DNA of 64,000 nt from Sciscionella sediminilitoris (GTDB taxonomy: Bacteria > Actinomycetota > Actinomycetes > Mycobacteriales > Pseudonocardiaceae): the NCBI RefSeq assembly GCF_000737195.2, contig NZ_JALM01000009.1, positions 62,001-126,000 of the forward strand, read 5' to 3'. Under the pieces are notes generated by a model. That model searched no databases and had not been told where the DNA came from. It saw nothing but the letters and a program-made list of their open reading frames with translations. Below are positions 35,112 to 43,353 of the stretch, piece after piece; within the stretch, counting starts at the first letter, position 1, and the number at the start of each line of letters is the position of its first letter. A program made the translations under genes and the position numbers.

Positions 35112-36317
35112 ATGAGCACCGCGCAACAGCCCGCCCTCACCGGGGCGGAGAAACCGTGGCATGCGCGCTATCCGTTTCTGGGGACCGGGCCGGTCGGGGT
35201 CACGGAATACCTTTCCGAAAAAGCGTTCGACGAGGAGAAGGACGGCATTTTCGGGCGGTACTGGCTGCTGGTCGGGCACACCTCGCAGCTGCCGGACAAG
35301 GGGGACTATTTCGAGGCGCGCATCGATGCGCTCTCGGCTTCCCTGATCGTCCTCCGCGACCGGTCCGGAGAAGTGCGGGCACTGCGCAATGCCTGCAGGC
35401 ACCGGGGGAGCAAGGTCATCTCCGGCGCGGGTAACGCACGGTTCCTGAGCTGCCCGTTCCACGGGTGGACCTACGGTCTCGACGGCTCCCTCAAGGGAAT
35501 TCCGGACAACGAACAGTTCCACGACCTCGATCCCGCATGCCACGGGCTGCGCACGGTGCACTGCGAAACCTGGAACGGGTTCGTCTTCGTGAATCTCGCC
35601 GGGCAGCCGGATCGCTCACTGCTCGAACAGCTGGGCGGATTCGCCGAGGAATACGCCCGCTATCCCTTCGAGAGCATGGTCTGCGGCGGCCGGTGGTCGG
35701 CCACCCTGGATGTGAACTGGCGGGTGTTCCAGGACCAGTTCCAGGAGGGTTATCACGTCGCCGTGGTGCACACCGGGACCTTTCCGGAAGTGTTCAACGG
35801 CAGGCTGAATCCGAACAGCAGGCCTTCGGATTTCACCGTGCACGGGCTGAACAGGCGGATCTCGTTCGCCGCCAATCCGGAGTACGTCCCGACGCCGGTG
35901 GAACGGCTCGCCGGGCAGCTGGGCAGTACCTTCGGCGCGGGCGCGCGCACCGAGGGAAGCAATCCCGCGGGAATCGAGAACTGGGCCTTCGATGTCAACG
36001 GGGTGTTCCCGAACACCCTGCTGGATCCGGCGAACGGCTTCTTCTTCGGCCACCAGTTCTGGCCGCTGTCCCCGGGAAGGACGCGCTGGGAAGGATTTCT
36101 GTACGTGACGCCCGCGGCGAAGCCGAGCGAACTGATCAGCCAGGAACAGACCTACATCCTGATCCGGGACGCGTGGCGGGAGGACATGGAACTGGCCGAG
36201 ACGATTCACCGGTCGATCGCCTCCGGCGCGGTCGGGGAATTCCATTTCTCCGACCCGGAGATCGCCTGCAGGCACAGCCATTACGCGGTGAACGAAGCGC
36301 TGGGGAGGAACGGTTGA
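35112..36317 (+). CDS. Rieske non-haem iron oxygenase, alpha subunit
   Basis: The 401-residue protein has the Rieske 2Fe-2S ligands Cys95-X-His97 and Cys114-X2-His117 (CRHRG...CPFHGW). The mononuclear iron site has His215 and His220 in EGYHVAVVH, with the third ligand expected to be an Asp near the C-terminus. It hydroxylates or demethylates an aromatic or other hydrophobic substrate using O2. No beta-subunit gene is present, so it is of the alpha-only type. A ferredoxin and a reductase follow immediately and complete a three-component system. AAGGAGGA precedes the ATG. Confidence 0.93.
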   Translation: MSTAQQPALTGAEKPWHARYPFLGTGPVGVTEYLSEKAFDEEKDGIFGRYWLLVGHTSQLPDKGDYFEARIDALSASLIVLRDRSGEVRALRNACRHRGSKVISGAGNARFLSCPFHGWTYGLDGSLKGIPDNEQFHDLDPACHGLRTVHCETWNGFVFVNLAGQPDRSLLEQLGGFAEEYARYPFESMVCGGRWSATLDVNWRVFQDQFQEGYHVAVVHTGTFPEVFNGRLNPNSRPSDFTVHGLNRRISFAANPEYVPTPVERLAGQLGSTFGAGARTEGSNPAGIENWAFDVNGVFPNTLLDPANGFFFGHQFWPLSPGRTRWEGFLYVTPAAKPSELISQEQTYILIRDAWREDMELAETIHRSIASGAVGEFHFSDPEIACRHSHYAVNEALGRNG

Positions 36318-36640
36318 CCATCCTGTGCCGACTCGCCGATTTCGACGAGGAATATCCGATCGTGCGCGCGGTCGTCGACGGGTTCCCGCCCCTTGCCGTG
36401 TACCGGATCGGTGCGGACGAGGTGTTCTGCACCGCGGACACGTGCACCCACGCGCAGGCCTCGCTCGCGGAAGGGGAACTGGACGGCTACACGGTGGAAT
36501 GCCCGTTCCACGGCGGCGCCTTCGATGTGCGCGACGGTGAACCGGTCGCGCGGCCGTGCCTGACCCCCATCCGGACCTATCCGGTCCGCCTGGACGGTGA
36601 CGCGGTCGTGCTGCTCGACGGGGAGCGCGGTGATGGCTGA
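36314..36640 (+). CDS. Rieske-type ferredoxin
   Basis: The 108-residue protein has the Rieske ligands Cys44-X-His46 (CTHAQ) and Cys63-X2-His66 (CPFHGG), and carries electrons to the oxygenase. The start is TTG 36314, overlapping the oxygenase stop as TTGA, with GGGGAGG 5 bases upstream; no ATG or GTG gives a full domain. It also overlaps the reductase gene by 8 bases. Confidence 0.9.
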   Translation: MTILCRLADFDEEYPIVRAVVDGFPPLAVYRIGADEVFCTADTCTHAQASLAEGELDGYTVECPFHGGAFDVRDGEPVARPCLTPIRTYPVRLDGDAVVLLDGERGDG

Positions 36641-37793
36641 GCCGATCCGGCGCGTGCTCGTGGTCGGAGCGGGCGCCGCGGGCCTGCGTGTCTGCGAGCG
36701 GCTGCGCGCCGAGGGGTACACCGGGGAACTCGTGCTCGCCGGGGCCGAGCCGGAGATTCCCTACGACCGGCCGAAATTGTCCAAGGAGGTGCTCTCGAGC
36801 GGACGCGATCGGGTCGACCTTCGCCTGATCACCCAACCGGACTGGGAAGCGCTCGATCTGGAGCTCGCACTCGGCCGGGCGGCGCGCGGACTGGACACTG
36901 CCGGGCGCGCGGTGGAGTTCGCCGACGGACGCAGGATCACCGCCGACCGGGTCGTGCTCGCCTGCGGTGCCGTGCCACGGAGCTTCCCGCCGGACCTGGT
37001 GCCCGGTCCGCGGGTGAGCGTGCTGCGTTCGCTCGCCGAGGCCGAGGCACTGCACGCGGTGCTGCGCGAGCAACCGCGGCTGGCGGTGATCGGCGGCGGA
37101 TTCATCGGCGCCGAGGTGGCCGCGACCGCGAGCGCCATGGGCGCTGCCGTGACCATCGTGGAGGAACAGCCGCTGCCGCTCGCGGCGGCCCTGGGTACCG
37201 CATTCGCCAGGCGGATCGCCGAATGGCAGCGTGCCGCGGGAATCGAGCTGTGCACCGGTACCCGGGTGCTCGGCACCGAAAGCACCGAACACGGTGTCCG
37301 GCTGCGGCTCGGGGACGGCCGGGAGCTCATTGCGGATCACGTGCTGCTCGCGACCGGGTCGGTGCCCGCCACCGGCTGGCTCGCGGATTCCCCGCTGATA
37401 CTGCGCGACGGGGTGCGCTGCGATACGTGGCTGCGGACGGAGAATCCCGGCGTGTTCGCCTGTGGTGACATGGCGAACGTCGCGGGAACCCGGAGCGAGC
37501 ACTGGACCGCCGCGCTGGAACAGGCAGAAGTGCTCGCCGGGACACTGCTGCACGGTGCCACCACGAGCTATCGGCCGAGCGGGTACTTCTGGTCCCAGCT
37601 GCACGGGCACGTTCTCCAGTCCGCGGGCCGGACCGGGGACACCGTGGAACTCGCCGAAGGCGCGGACGGCGTGCTCGCGACGCACACCGAAGGCGGCTCC
37701 CCGGTCGGGGTGACCGCCATCGACGCGGCGCGCCGGTTCAACCGGGCGCGCCGGGAGCTCGGCACCGCATCCCTTGCCGGGGTGACCCGATGA
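36633..37793 (+). CDS. FAD-dependent ferredoxin reductase
   Basis: The 386-residue protein has the FAD motif VVGAGAAGLRVCERLR, YDRPKLSK, the NAD motif VIGGGFIGAEVAATA and the second FAD motif GVFACGDMA, as in Rieske-oxygenase and P450 ferredoxin reductases. It passes electrons from NAD(P)H to the Rieske ferredoxin. The ATG at 36633 has GGGGAG ~7 bases upstream. Its stop overlaps the cyclophilin start (ATGA). Confidence 0.93.
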   Translation: MAEPIRRVLVVGAGAAGLRVCERLRAEGYTGELVLAGAEPEIPYDRPKLSKEVLSSGRDRVDLRLITQPDWEALDLELALGRAARGLDTAGRAVEFADGRRITADRVVLACGAVPRSFPPDLVPGPRVSVLRSLAEAEALHAVLREQPRLAVIGGGFIGAEVAATASAMGAAVTIVEEQPLPLAAALGTAFARRIAEWQRAAGIELCTGTRVLGTESTEHGVRLRLGDGRELIADHVLLATGSVPATGWLADSPLILRDGVRCDTWLRTENPGVFACGDMANVAGTRSEHWTAALEQAEVLAGTLLHGATTSYRPSGYFWSQLHGHVLQSAGRTGDTVELAEGADGVLATHTEGGSPVGVTAIDAARRFNRARRELGTASLAGVTR

Positions 37794-38326
37794 CCGATGC
37801 CGTGGTGCGCACGACGCGCGGTCCGATCCAGCTGAACCTGTTCGCGGAACTGGCGCCCAAGACCGTGGCCCGGTTCATCGCCGTTGCCACCGGGACGGTG
37901 CCGTACTCCGGGGACGCCGTGGCCGCCGACGGTGGCAGGCGGCTCTACAACGGCCTGCCGCTGTACCGGGTGGACGCCGGGTTCATCACCCACACCGCCC
38001 TTCCCCCGACGCGCGGCGACGGATACGCCGCACCACCGGAAGCCGCCGAGAAACCGGGGCGTGGATTCGGCGCGGCCTATCTCGCCGGTCTGACCCGCAG
38101 CACGGAATTCGCCAGGCTCTTCATCACCACCGCGCCGACCCCCTGGCTCAACGGGCACCACGCGCTGCTCGGGGAGGTCGCCGATGCGCGCAGCCGTGCG
38201 GTCGTGGATGCCATCGGCCACGCGGGCGAATCCATCCTTTCCGTTGATCTCAACCGCGTTGACCTCGACCGTGTTGACCCGAATCGCATCGATCCGAACC
38301 ACTTCGACGAAGGAGCGACACCGTGA
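37790..38326 (+). CDS. Cyclophilin-type peptidyl-prolyl isomerase with a repeat tail
   Basis: The 178-residue protein shows the cyclophilin fold: TTRGPIQLNLFAELAPKTVARF, then LYRVDAGFITHTALPP, FITTAPTPWLNGHHALLGEV. The Arg, Phe, Trp and His of the active site are kept, but the usual Gln after GFM is replaced (ITH instead of MCQ). The last ~25 residues are four five-residue repeats of the type (V/I)D-(L/P)-(N/D)-R. It overlaps both the reductase and flavoenzyme genes, so it is firmly within the catabolic operon. A role in folding or maturing the oxygenase or flavoenzyme is plausible. Confidence 0.82.
   Translation: MTDAVVRTTRGPIQLNLFAELAPKTVARFIAVATGTVPYSGDAVAADGGRRLYNGLPLYRVDAGFITHTALPPTRGDGYAAPPEAAEKPGRGFGAAYLAGLTRSTEFARLFITTAPTPWLNGHHALLGEVADARSRAVVDAIGHAGESILSVDLNRVDLDRVDPNRIDPNHFDEGATP
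38243..38302 (+). repeat. Four tandem 15-base units encoding a pentapeptide repeat
   Basis: Units start at 38243, 38258, 38273 and 38288, each about GTTGAyCTCrACCGC, and encode VDLNR, VDLDR, VDPNR and IDPNH. They lie at the C-terminus of the cyclophilin and may vary in number between strains. Confidence 0.8.
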
Positions 38327-39825
38327 CCGTCGAGAGTTTCCTGACCGCGGCCTGCCGGGAGATCGGGCAGGAGTGGGTGCACACCGGCGCGGACACCCGC
38401 GGGGACTACGGGGTCAGCGAACTCCCCGGCGGGGACCGTGTCCCGGCCGCGGTGGTGCGCCCCGGTTCCACCGCCGAGGTACAGGCACTGGTGCGGCTGG
38501 CGAACGAGCACCGGACACCGCTGCACCCGATCAGTACCGGGCGCAATATCGGCCTCGGTGCCGCGGTCGCCGTGCGGGAGGGCACCGTGCTCGTCGACCT
38601 CGGCGCCAGGATGAACCGGATCCTGGAGTTCGACGAGACCCTGCAGTACGTCGTCGTGGAACCGGGGGTGAGCTATCGGCAGCTGTACGCGGCCATCCAG
38701 GACAGTGGCGCGCCGCTGATGTGTGACACCACTTCCGGGCCCGCGGACGGGAGCCCGCTGGGCAACACCATGGACAAGGGTGCCGGATACACCCCGGCCG
38801 CCGATCACTTCGGGAACAGCTGCGGGCTGGAGGTGGTGCTCGGCGACGCACGGATCCTGCGCACCGGGGACGGCGCGGTGCCCGGTTCGCGGACCTGGCA
38901 TCTGGCCAAGTACGGCCTCGGGCCGTTCCTGGACGGGCTTTTCCTGCAGTCCAACTATGGAATCGTGACCCGGATGGGAATCTGGCTCATGCGGCGGCCA
39001 CCGATCATCCGTTCGTTCTTCTTCACTTTCCCCGAGGACGAGGACCTCGCCGAGATCGCGGACCTCGCCAGGGATCTCCGGTTCGACGGCACCGTGCCGA
39101 CCGCGATCAAGGCCACCGGCGACCTGTACGCGCTCGCCGCGCAGATCCCGTATCCGTACGAAAGCACCGGAGCGGGCGGATTCCTCCCGGATGCCGTGCG
39201 GCGTCGGCTGCACCGGGAACACGGCATCGGCGCCTGGATCGTCAGCGGTGCGGTGTACGGCGCGGGCGAACAGGATATCGCCGCACGGCTGGGGAAGGTC
39301 CGCGAGGCATTCCTCGCCTCCGGGAAAGCGAGCCATATCCCGCACGAGGAAGCCGTGCAGCGCCCGATCCTGAAGATCCACACGGACACCTACAGCGGGG
39401 TGCCGACCGATGAGGAGCAGAAGATGGCCGGGTGGAAAGGCGGCGGCATCGCCTCGCTGACCCCCTCGACCCCGCTGCTCGGCCAGGTCGCGGCGAGCCA
39501 TCAGCGCCAGTCACGGGAGATCCTCAACCGGAACGGACTGGACGCCTGTATCGACTACATTCTCGCGGGCCGGGCCTCGCGGGCGCTGCACAGCGTACTC
39601 TTCGACCGCGCCGATCCCGGGGAACGCGATCGGGCCGCGCGGGCCTGCCGGGAACTGCGCGAGCACTACGCCGGGATCGGGTACCCCATCGGGCGGGCCC
39701 CGGCCGATATGCAGCAGGACGAGATGGCCGCGCGCGATCCGGTGTTCCGCGCGGTTCTCGGGGAACTCAAACAGGTTCTCGATCCGGGCGGCGTGCTTTC
39801 CCCTGGGCGGTACGGGATCGGTTAG
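38323..39825 (+). CDS. VAO/4-cresol dehydrogenase-like FAD oxidase
   Basis: The 500-residue protein has the PCMH FAD-binding domain (STGRNIGLG; GVSYRQLYAAIQD) followed by GNTMDKGAGYTPAADHFG, very like 4-cresol dehydrogenase and vanillyl-alcohol oxidase, and a C-terminal LDPGGVLSPGRYGIG. Family members oxidise para-alkylphenols. In VAO, a Tyr-Arg pair binds the phenolate; the corresponding stretch here reads GYPIGRAPADM, so the substrate may differ. The start overlaps the cyclophilin stop. It is the last gene of the operon and is tail-to-tail with the alkylation-repair gene. Confidence 0.88.
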   Translation: MTVESFLTAACREIGQEWVHTGADTRGDYGVSELPGGDRVPAAVVRPGSTAEVQALVRLANEHRTPLHPISTGRNIGLGAAVAVREGTVLVDLGARMNRILEFDETLQYVVVEPGVSYRQLYAAIQDSGAPLMCDTTSGPADGSPLGNTMDKGAGYTPAADHFGNSCGLEVVLGDARILRTGDGAVPGSRTWHLAKYGLGPFLDGLFLQSNYGIVTRMGIWLMRRPPIIRSFFFTFPEDEDLAEIADLARDLRFDGTVPTAIKATGDLYALAAQIPYPYESTGAGGFLPDAVRRRLHREHGIGAWIVSGAVYGAGEQDIAARLGKVREAFLASGKASHIPHEEAVQRPILKIHTDTYSGVPTDEEQKMAGWKGGGIASLTPSTPLLGQVAASHQRQSREILNRNGLDACIDYILAGRASRALHSVLFDRADPGERDRAARACRELREHYAGIGYPIGRAPADMQQDEMAARDPVFRAVLGELKQVLDPGGVLSPGRYGIG

Positions 39826-40493
39826 AGCTCCTGCTTGCGGCGGACCATTTCGGTGATCCAGACGGGGGCGAAGGGTGAGGTGCAGCCCGGCGAGGTCGGG
39901 TAGTCCTCGAGCACCCGCAGTCGCTCACCGATCTCGATCGCCCGCTCCCGGTGTTCGGCGTGCTCGATGCCGATCTGCGCGAGGCAGTTGTTCATCTCCC
40001 ACTGCAGGCGCTCCGGCGCGTCGGCGAGTCCGGCCTCGATGGTGTCCAGCAGCCCGGCCAGGTCGAGGCCGTCGGGTTTCTTCGCCACGCGTTCGGCGGT
40101 CAGTGCCCAGCCCGCCGCGGCGATCACCGGGTCCGGATCGCCGGTCCAGGCCAGGCGCAGTTCCTCGGCGTGCGGGCTCTTCTTGACCGCGTAGTTCACC
40201 AGCCAGTCGTGCACCTTGGGAGTGCGGGCGGAGCGCAGCATGGCGTCCAGTTCGGCGCGTTCGAAGGCCTTCGGGCGGCAGATCAGCAGGGCCAGCAGCC
40301 GTGCCGCGCTGTCCCCGGTTTCCCAGAGTTCGCGGGCGAGTGCCTGCTGGGTTTTCAGCCGTTTCGCGAGCGCGCGCAGTTTGCCGAGGTTCACGCCGTG
40401 ATCGTCACCGTGTTTCTCGTTCACGGCGCGTACCTTCGGATCCTCGAGCCCGGCCAGTTCGGCGCGTACCTCGGTCACGGTCGGTTCGACCAC
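39822..40493 (-). CDS. DNA alkylation repair protein (AlkD-like HEAT-repeat glycosylase)
   Basis: The 223-residue helical-repeat protein has VRAVNEKHGDDHGVNLGKLR near the start and ARTPKVHDWLVNYAVKKSPHAEELRLAWTGDP-type HEAT helices. This is the family of AlkC/AlkD glycosylases that remove alkylated purines. The start is GTG 40493, preceded by GGGAGACCGAG. It is divergent from the LLM oxidoreductase and unrelated in function to the flavoenzyme with which it converges. Confidence 0.85.
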   Translation of the reverse strand: MVEPTVTEVRAELAGLEDPKVRAVNEKHGDDHGVNLGKLRALAKRLKTQQALARELWETGDSAARLLALLICRPKAFERAELDAMLRSARTPKVHDWLVNYAVKKSPHAEELRLAWTGDPDPVIAAAGWALTAERVAKKPDGLDLAGLLDTIEAGLADAPERLQWEMNNCLAQIGIEHAEHRERAIEIGERLRVLEDYPTSPGCTSPFAPVWITEMVRRKQEL

Positions 40494-40540
40494 CTCGGTC
40501 TCCCTCGATCACCTGTCGGATTCGGCCTAGGATCGATGAT

Positions 40541-41380
40541 ATGCGTTTCGCCTTCAAAACCTCGCCGCAGAACACCACGTGGTCGGAGATGCTCGCCGTC
40601 TGGCAGGCGGCCGATGATATCGAGATCTTCGAGTCCGGTTGGAATTTCGACCATTTCTACCCGATTTTCTCCGATCCGACCGGTCCCTGTCTCGAAGGCT
40701 GGGTGACGCTGACCGCGCTCGCCCAGGCCACCAAGCGGCTGCGGTTCGGCACCCTGGTCACCGGCATCCACTACCGGCACCCCGCGGTGCTCGCGAACAT
40801 GGCCGCCACCCTGGACATCGTCTCGAACGGGCGGCTCGAACTCGGGATCGGCGCCGGGTGGAACGAGGAGGAGTCCGGCGCCTACGGCATGGAACTGGGC
40901 ACCGCCAAACAGCGCAGCGACCGCTTCGAGGAAGGCTGCGAGGTGCTGGTCAGCCTGCTCACCAAGGAGACGACGAGCTTCGAGGGCGAGTACTACCAGC
41001 TGACCGAGGCGCGCAACGAACCCAAGGGGGTACAGCGCCCGCACCCGCCGATCTGCATCGGCGGCAACGGGGAGAAGCGAACCCTGCGCACCACCGCGAA
41101 ATACGCCCAGCACTGGAACTACCTCGGTGCTTCGCCCGAGGAGTTCGCCCGCAAACGCGAGGTGCTGCACCAGCACTGCGCCGAGCTCGGCAGGGACCCC
41201 AAGGAGATCACCCTGTCCAGCCATGTGCGGCTCGGCGAGGACGACGACTTCGCCAAGGTGGCCGCGGATGCCGCCGCGCTCGGTGAACAGGGGCTCGACC
41301 TGGCCATCATCTACCTGCCGCCGCCGCACCGCCCCGCGATCCTGGAACCGCTCGCCGAGGAACTCGCCAAGCTCGGCTGA
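40541..41380 (+). CDS. LLM-class F420-dependent oxidoreductase
   Basis: The 279-residue luciferase-like TIM-barrel protein has FGTLVTGIHYRHPAVLANMAATLD, GRLELGIGAGWNEEE and RPHPPICIGGNGEKRTL. Such proteins in actinobacteria generally use F420. The substrate is unknown. TAGGAT at 40528-40533, 7 bases before the ATG with no ribosome site, points to a leaderless mRNA. Confidence 0.9.
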   Translation: MRFAFKTSPQNTTWSEMLAVWQAADDIEIFESGWNFDHFYPIFSDPTGPCLEGWVTLTALAQATKRLRFGTLVTGIHYRHPAVLANMAATLDIVSNGRLELGIGAGWNEEESGAYGMELGTAKQRSDRFEEGCEVLVSLLTKETTSFEGEYYQLTEARNEPKGVQRPHPPICIGGNGEKRTLRTTAKYAQHWNYLGASPEEFARKREVLHQHCAELGRDPKEITLSSHVRLGEDDDFAKVAADAAALGEQGLDLAIIYLPPPHRPAILEPLAEELAKLG

Positions 41381-41386
41381 GCTCGT

Positions 41387-42745
41387 TCAGCGCGGCCGGG
41401 AAGCCGCTCCGGCCCGGCCGAGCAGGTGGCCGAGCTCGGTTTCCAGGTGCGGCCGGCGGAACTGGTGACCGGCGCGGGCCAGTATGGCGGGTTCGACGCG
41501 CTGGTCGGCGAGTGCGAGTTCGTCCGCGCCCCGGCTGCCGAGCAGCAGCCGTGGCCCGAACGCCGGGATCGGCAGCAGGGCCGGGCGGTGCAGCACCCGC
41601 CCCAGCGTGCTGGTGTAGTCCGTATTGCGCACCGGGTTCGGCGCGACCGCGTTGACCGGCCCGCTCAGGGTGTCGTCGAGCACGGCGCGCCGATAGATGT
41701 CGAGCAGGTCGTCGAGGCCGATCCAGGACAGCCACTGCTCACCGCTGCCGAGACGCCCGCCGAGACCCACGGCGAACAGCGGGTACAGCAGACCGAGTGT
41801 GCCGCCGCGCGGGGTCTGCACGATGCCGGTGCGGACCTGCACGGTGCGCATTCCGGCTTCGGCGGCGGGAATCGCGGCGGCTTCCCAGTCCGCGACGAGA
41901 TCGGCGAGCACGCCGGAACCGCGCTCGCTGGTTTCGCTGAGCCGCTCGTCACCCCCATCGGGTCCGTAGTAACCGATCGCGGAAGCGGACACGAACACAT
42001 CCGGTCCCTGCGGTGTGTTCGCAGCGCATTCGGCGAGCCGCCTCGTCGGGCCGACCCGGCTCTCGCGTACCGCCCGCAGATGGGCCTCGGTGAACCGCCC
42101 CGCGATCGAGACACCGGCCAGATGGATCACCGCGTCCACCCCGGCCAGCAGCCCGGGGGCGGGGCTGTGCGGGTGCCATGCGCGTTCCCCTGCCGAGCGC
42201 GGGCGGCGGCGCACCAGGCGGATCACCCGGTGTCCTCCGGTGGAGAGCAGGGCGCACAGCGCGGATCCGACCAATCCTCCCGAACCGGTGACCGCCACGG
42301 TCAGTGGTGTGGGGTGCCAGGCGCGGGCGCGGGACTGTGCGGCGAGTTCCGCGGCCAACTGACGGTGCCGGTAGGCGAACATCGAGCGCAGCACGGCGGC
42401 GGGCACGGCGGATTCGATGGTGTCCCGCATCCGCGTGGTCGTGGCCGTCTCGGCGATGAACTCGTGGGTGTGCCGCCACGTTAGCGCGGTTGCCAGTGGC
42501 GGGTTCGCCAATCGGTCCACGAATCGGTGCGGCGGGTCGTATCCGTCTGCCTGGTGCCTGGCGTGCCAGCGCAGCCCGCCGGGGAAACCGAGCACGGTCC
42601 TGCCGTTCCGCAGCGAGGTCGTCTCCTCGAGCACCCGCACTGGTTGCCACGGCGGCATCAGCCGCGTGATGGCCCCGCTTCGCGCGTGCCAGTCGAACAC
42701 ATCCCCGATCGGTGCTTCGAGCACGCTGTCGTAGCGCAGTCCCAT
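41387..42745 (-). CDS. TIGR01777-type SRPBCC-epimerase fusion protein
   Basis: The 452-residue protein has an N-terminal SRPBCC/START-like domain (about residues 1-140) joined to an extended SDR domain that begins VAVTGSGGLVGSALCALLS and contains SASAIGYYG. This is the TIGR01777 (SDR39U1) family, whose role is unknown. AGGAG lies 7 bases before the ATG, and the MarR gene ends 4 bases upstream, so the two form an operon. Family members often sit near photolyase genes, as here. Confidence 0.88.
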   Translation of the reverse strand: MGLRYDSVLEAPIGDVFDWHARSGAITRLMPPWQPVRVLEETTSLRNGRTVLGFPGGLRWHARHQADGYDPPHRFVDRLANPPLATALTWRHTHEFIAETATTTRMRDTIESAVPAAVLRSMFAYRHRQLAAELAAQSRARAWHPTPLTVAVTGSGGLVGSALCALLSTGGHRVIRLVRRRPRSAGERAWHPHSPAPGLLAGVDAVIHLAGVSIAGRFTEAHLRAVRESRVGPTRRLAECAANTPQGPDVFVSASAIGYYGPDGGDERLSETSERGSGVLADLVADWEAAAIPAAEAGMRTVQVRTGIVQTPRGGTLGLLYPLFAVGLGGRLGSGEQWLSWIGLDDLLDIYRRAVLDDTLSGPVNAVAPNPVRNTDYTSTLGRVLHRPALLPIPAFGPRLLLGSRGADELALADQRVEPAILARAGHQFRRPHLETELGHLLGRAGAASRPR

Positions 42746-42749
42746 GGGA

Positions 42750-43232
42750 TCACTCCTGTCCTGCCGTGTCCGGGTCCGCGGTCTGGCCGGGTGCGGCGTA
42801 GGCGTGCATGACGGCGGCGGCCTGCTGGAGGAACCGCAGCACCGTTTCGGCTTCGGATTCCTCGAGCCGGCTGATGACCTCGGTGAGCGCGTCGAGCATG
42901 GGGGCGAGTAGCGCGCGCACCTCGGTACGACCGTCCGTGGTCGGGGTGAGCGTTACCCGCCGCCGATCCGCCGGATCCGGTTCGCGCACGAGGTGCCCGG
43001 CGGCCACGAGCCGATCCACCAGCACTGCGGCCGAGGCCGAACGGATGCCGAGCCGGTCACCGAGTTCGACGGTGCCTATCGGTTCCTCGATCGAAGCCAC
43101 ATAGTCCAAGGCCTGCACATCCGTCACCCGCAATCCCAGTCCCCGCGCGAGGGTGGCCTGCATTTCGCGGCCGGTCTGCAGCACTCGCCGCAGTTCCAGA
43201 CCGATAGCCCGTCCGGTATGAGCATCTACCAC
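42750..43232 (-). CDS. MarR family regulator
   Basis: The 160-residue winged-helix protein has LGDRLGIRSASAAVLVDRLVAAGHLVREPDPADRR, the MarR HTH and wing. It leads the TIGR01777 gene in one transcript and is divergent from the FAD monooxygenase/photolyase pair. CTAG-containing palindromes between the two transcripts are likely its binding sites. Confidence 0.92.
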   Translation of the reverse strand: MVDAHTGRAIGLELRRVLQTGREMQATLARGLGLRVTDVQALDYVASIEEPIGTVELGDRLGIRSASAAVLVDRLVAAGHLVREPDPADRRRVTLTPTTDGRTEVRALLAPMLDALTEVISRLEESEAETVLRFLQQAAAVMHAYAAPGQTADPDTAGQE

Positions 43233-43253
43233 CCCGCGATGGTAGCTAGAAAA

Positions 43254-43297
43254 CCTAGCCTAGGAGTAGCATACCCGATATGACTAGAAGTTCTAGT
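43254..43297. promoter_or_regulatory. CTAG-containing palindromes, candidate MarR operators
   Basis: CCTAG-C-CTAGG (43254-43264) and ACTAGAA-G-TTCTAGT (43283-43297) are perfect. GCTAGAAAACCTAG lies just before them, over the MarR promoter. CTAG is rare in this kind of genome, which makes the cluster stand out. Confidence 0.75.
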
Positions 43298-43353
43298 GGA
43301 ATTTCGGAGCCGGGTGGCGTGCTCCCCGGAGATGAGGGGGCCGGTGATCAGGC

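Noticed and set aside
35616-37685. A 689-codon minus-strand frame opposite the Rieske operon
   Set aside because: It runs through three genes with recognised motifs on the plus strand and has no recognisable motifs of its own.
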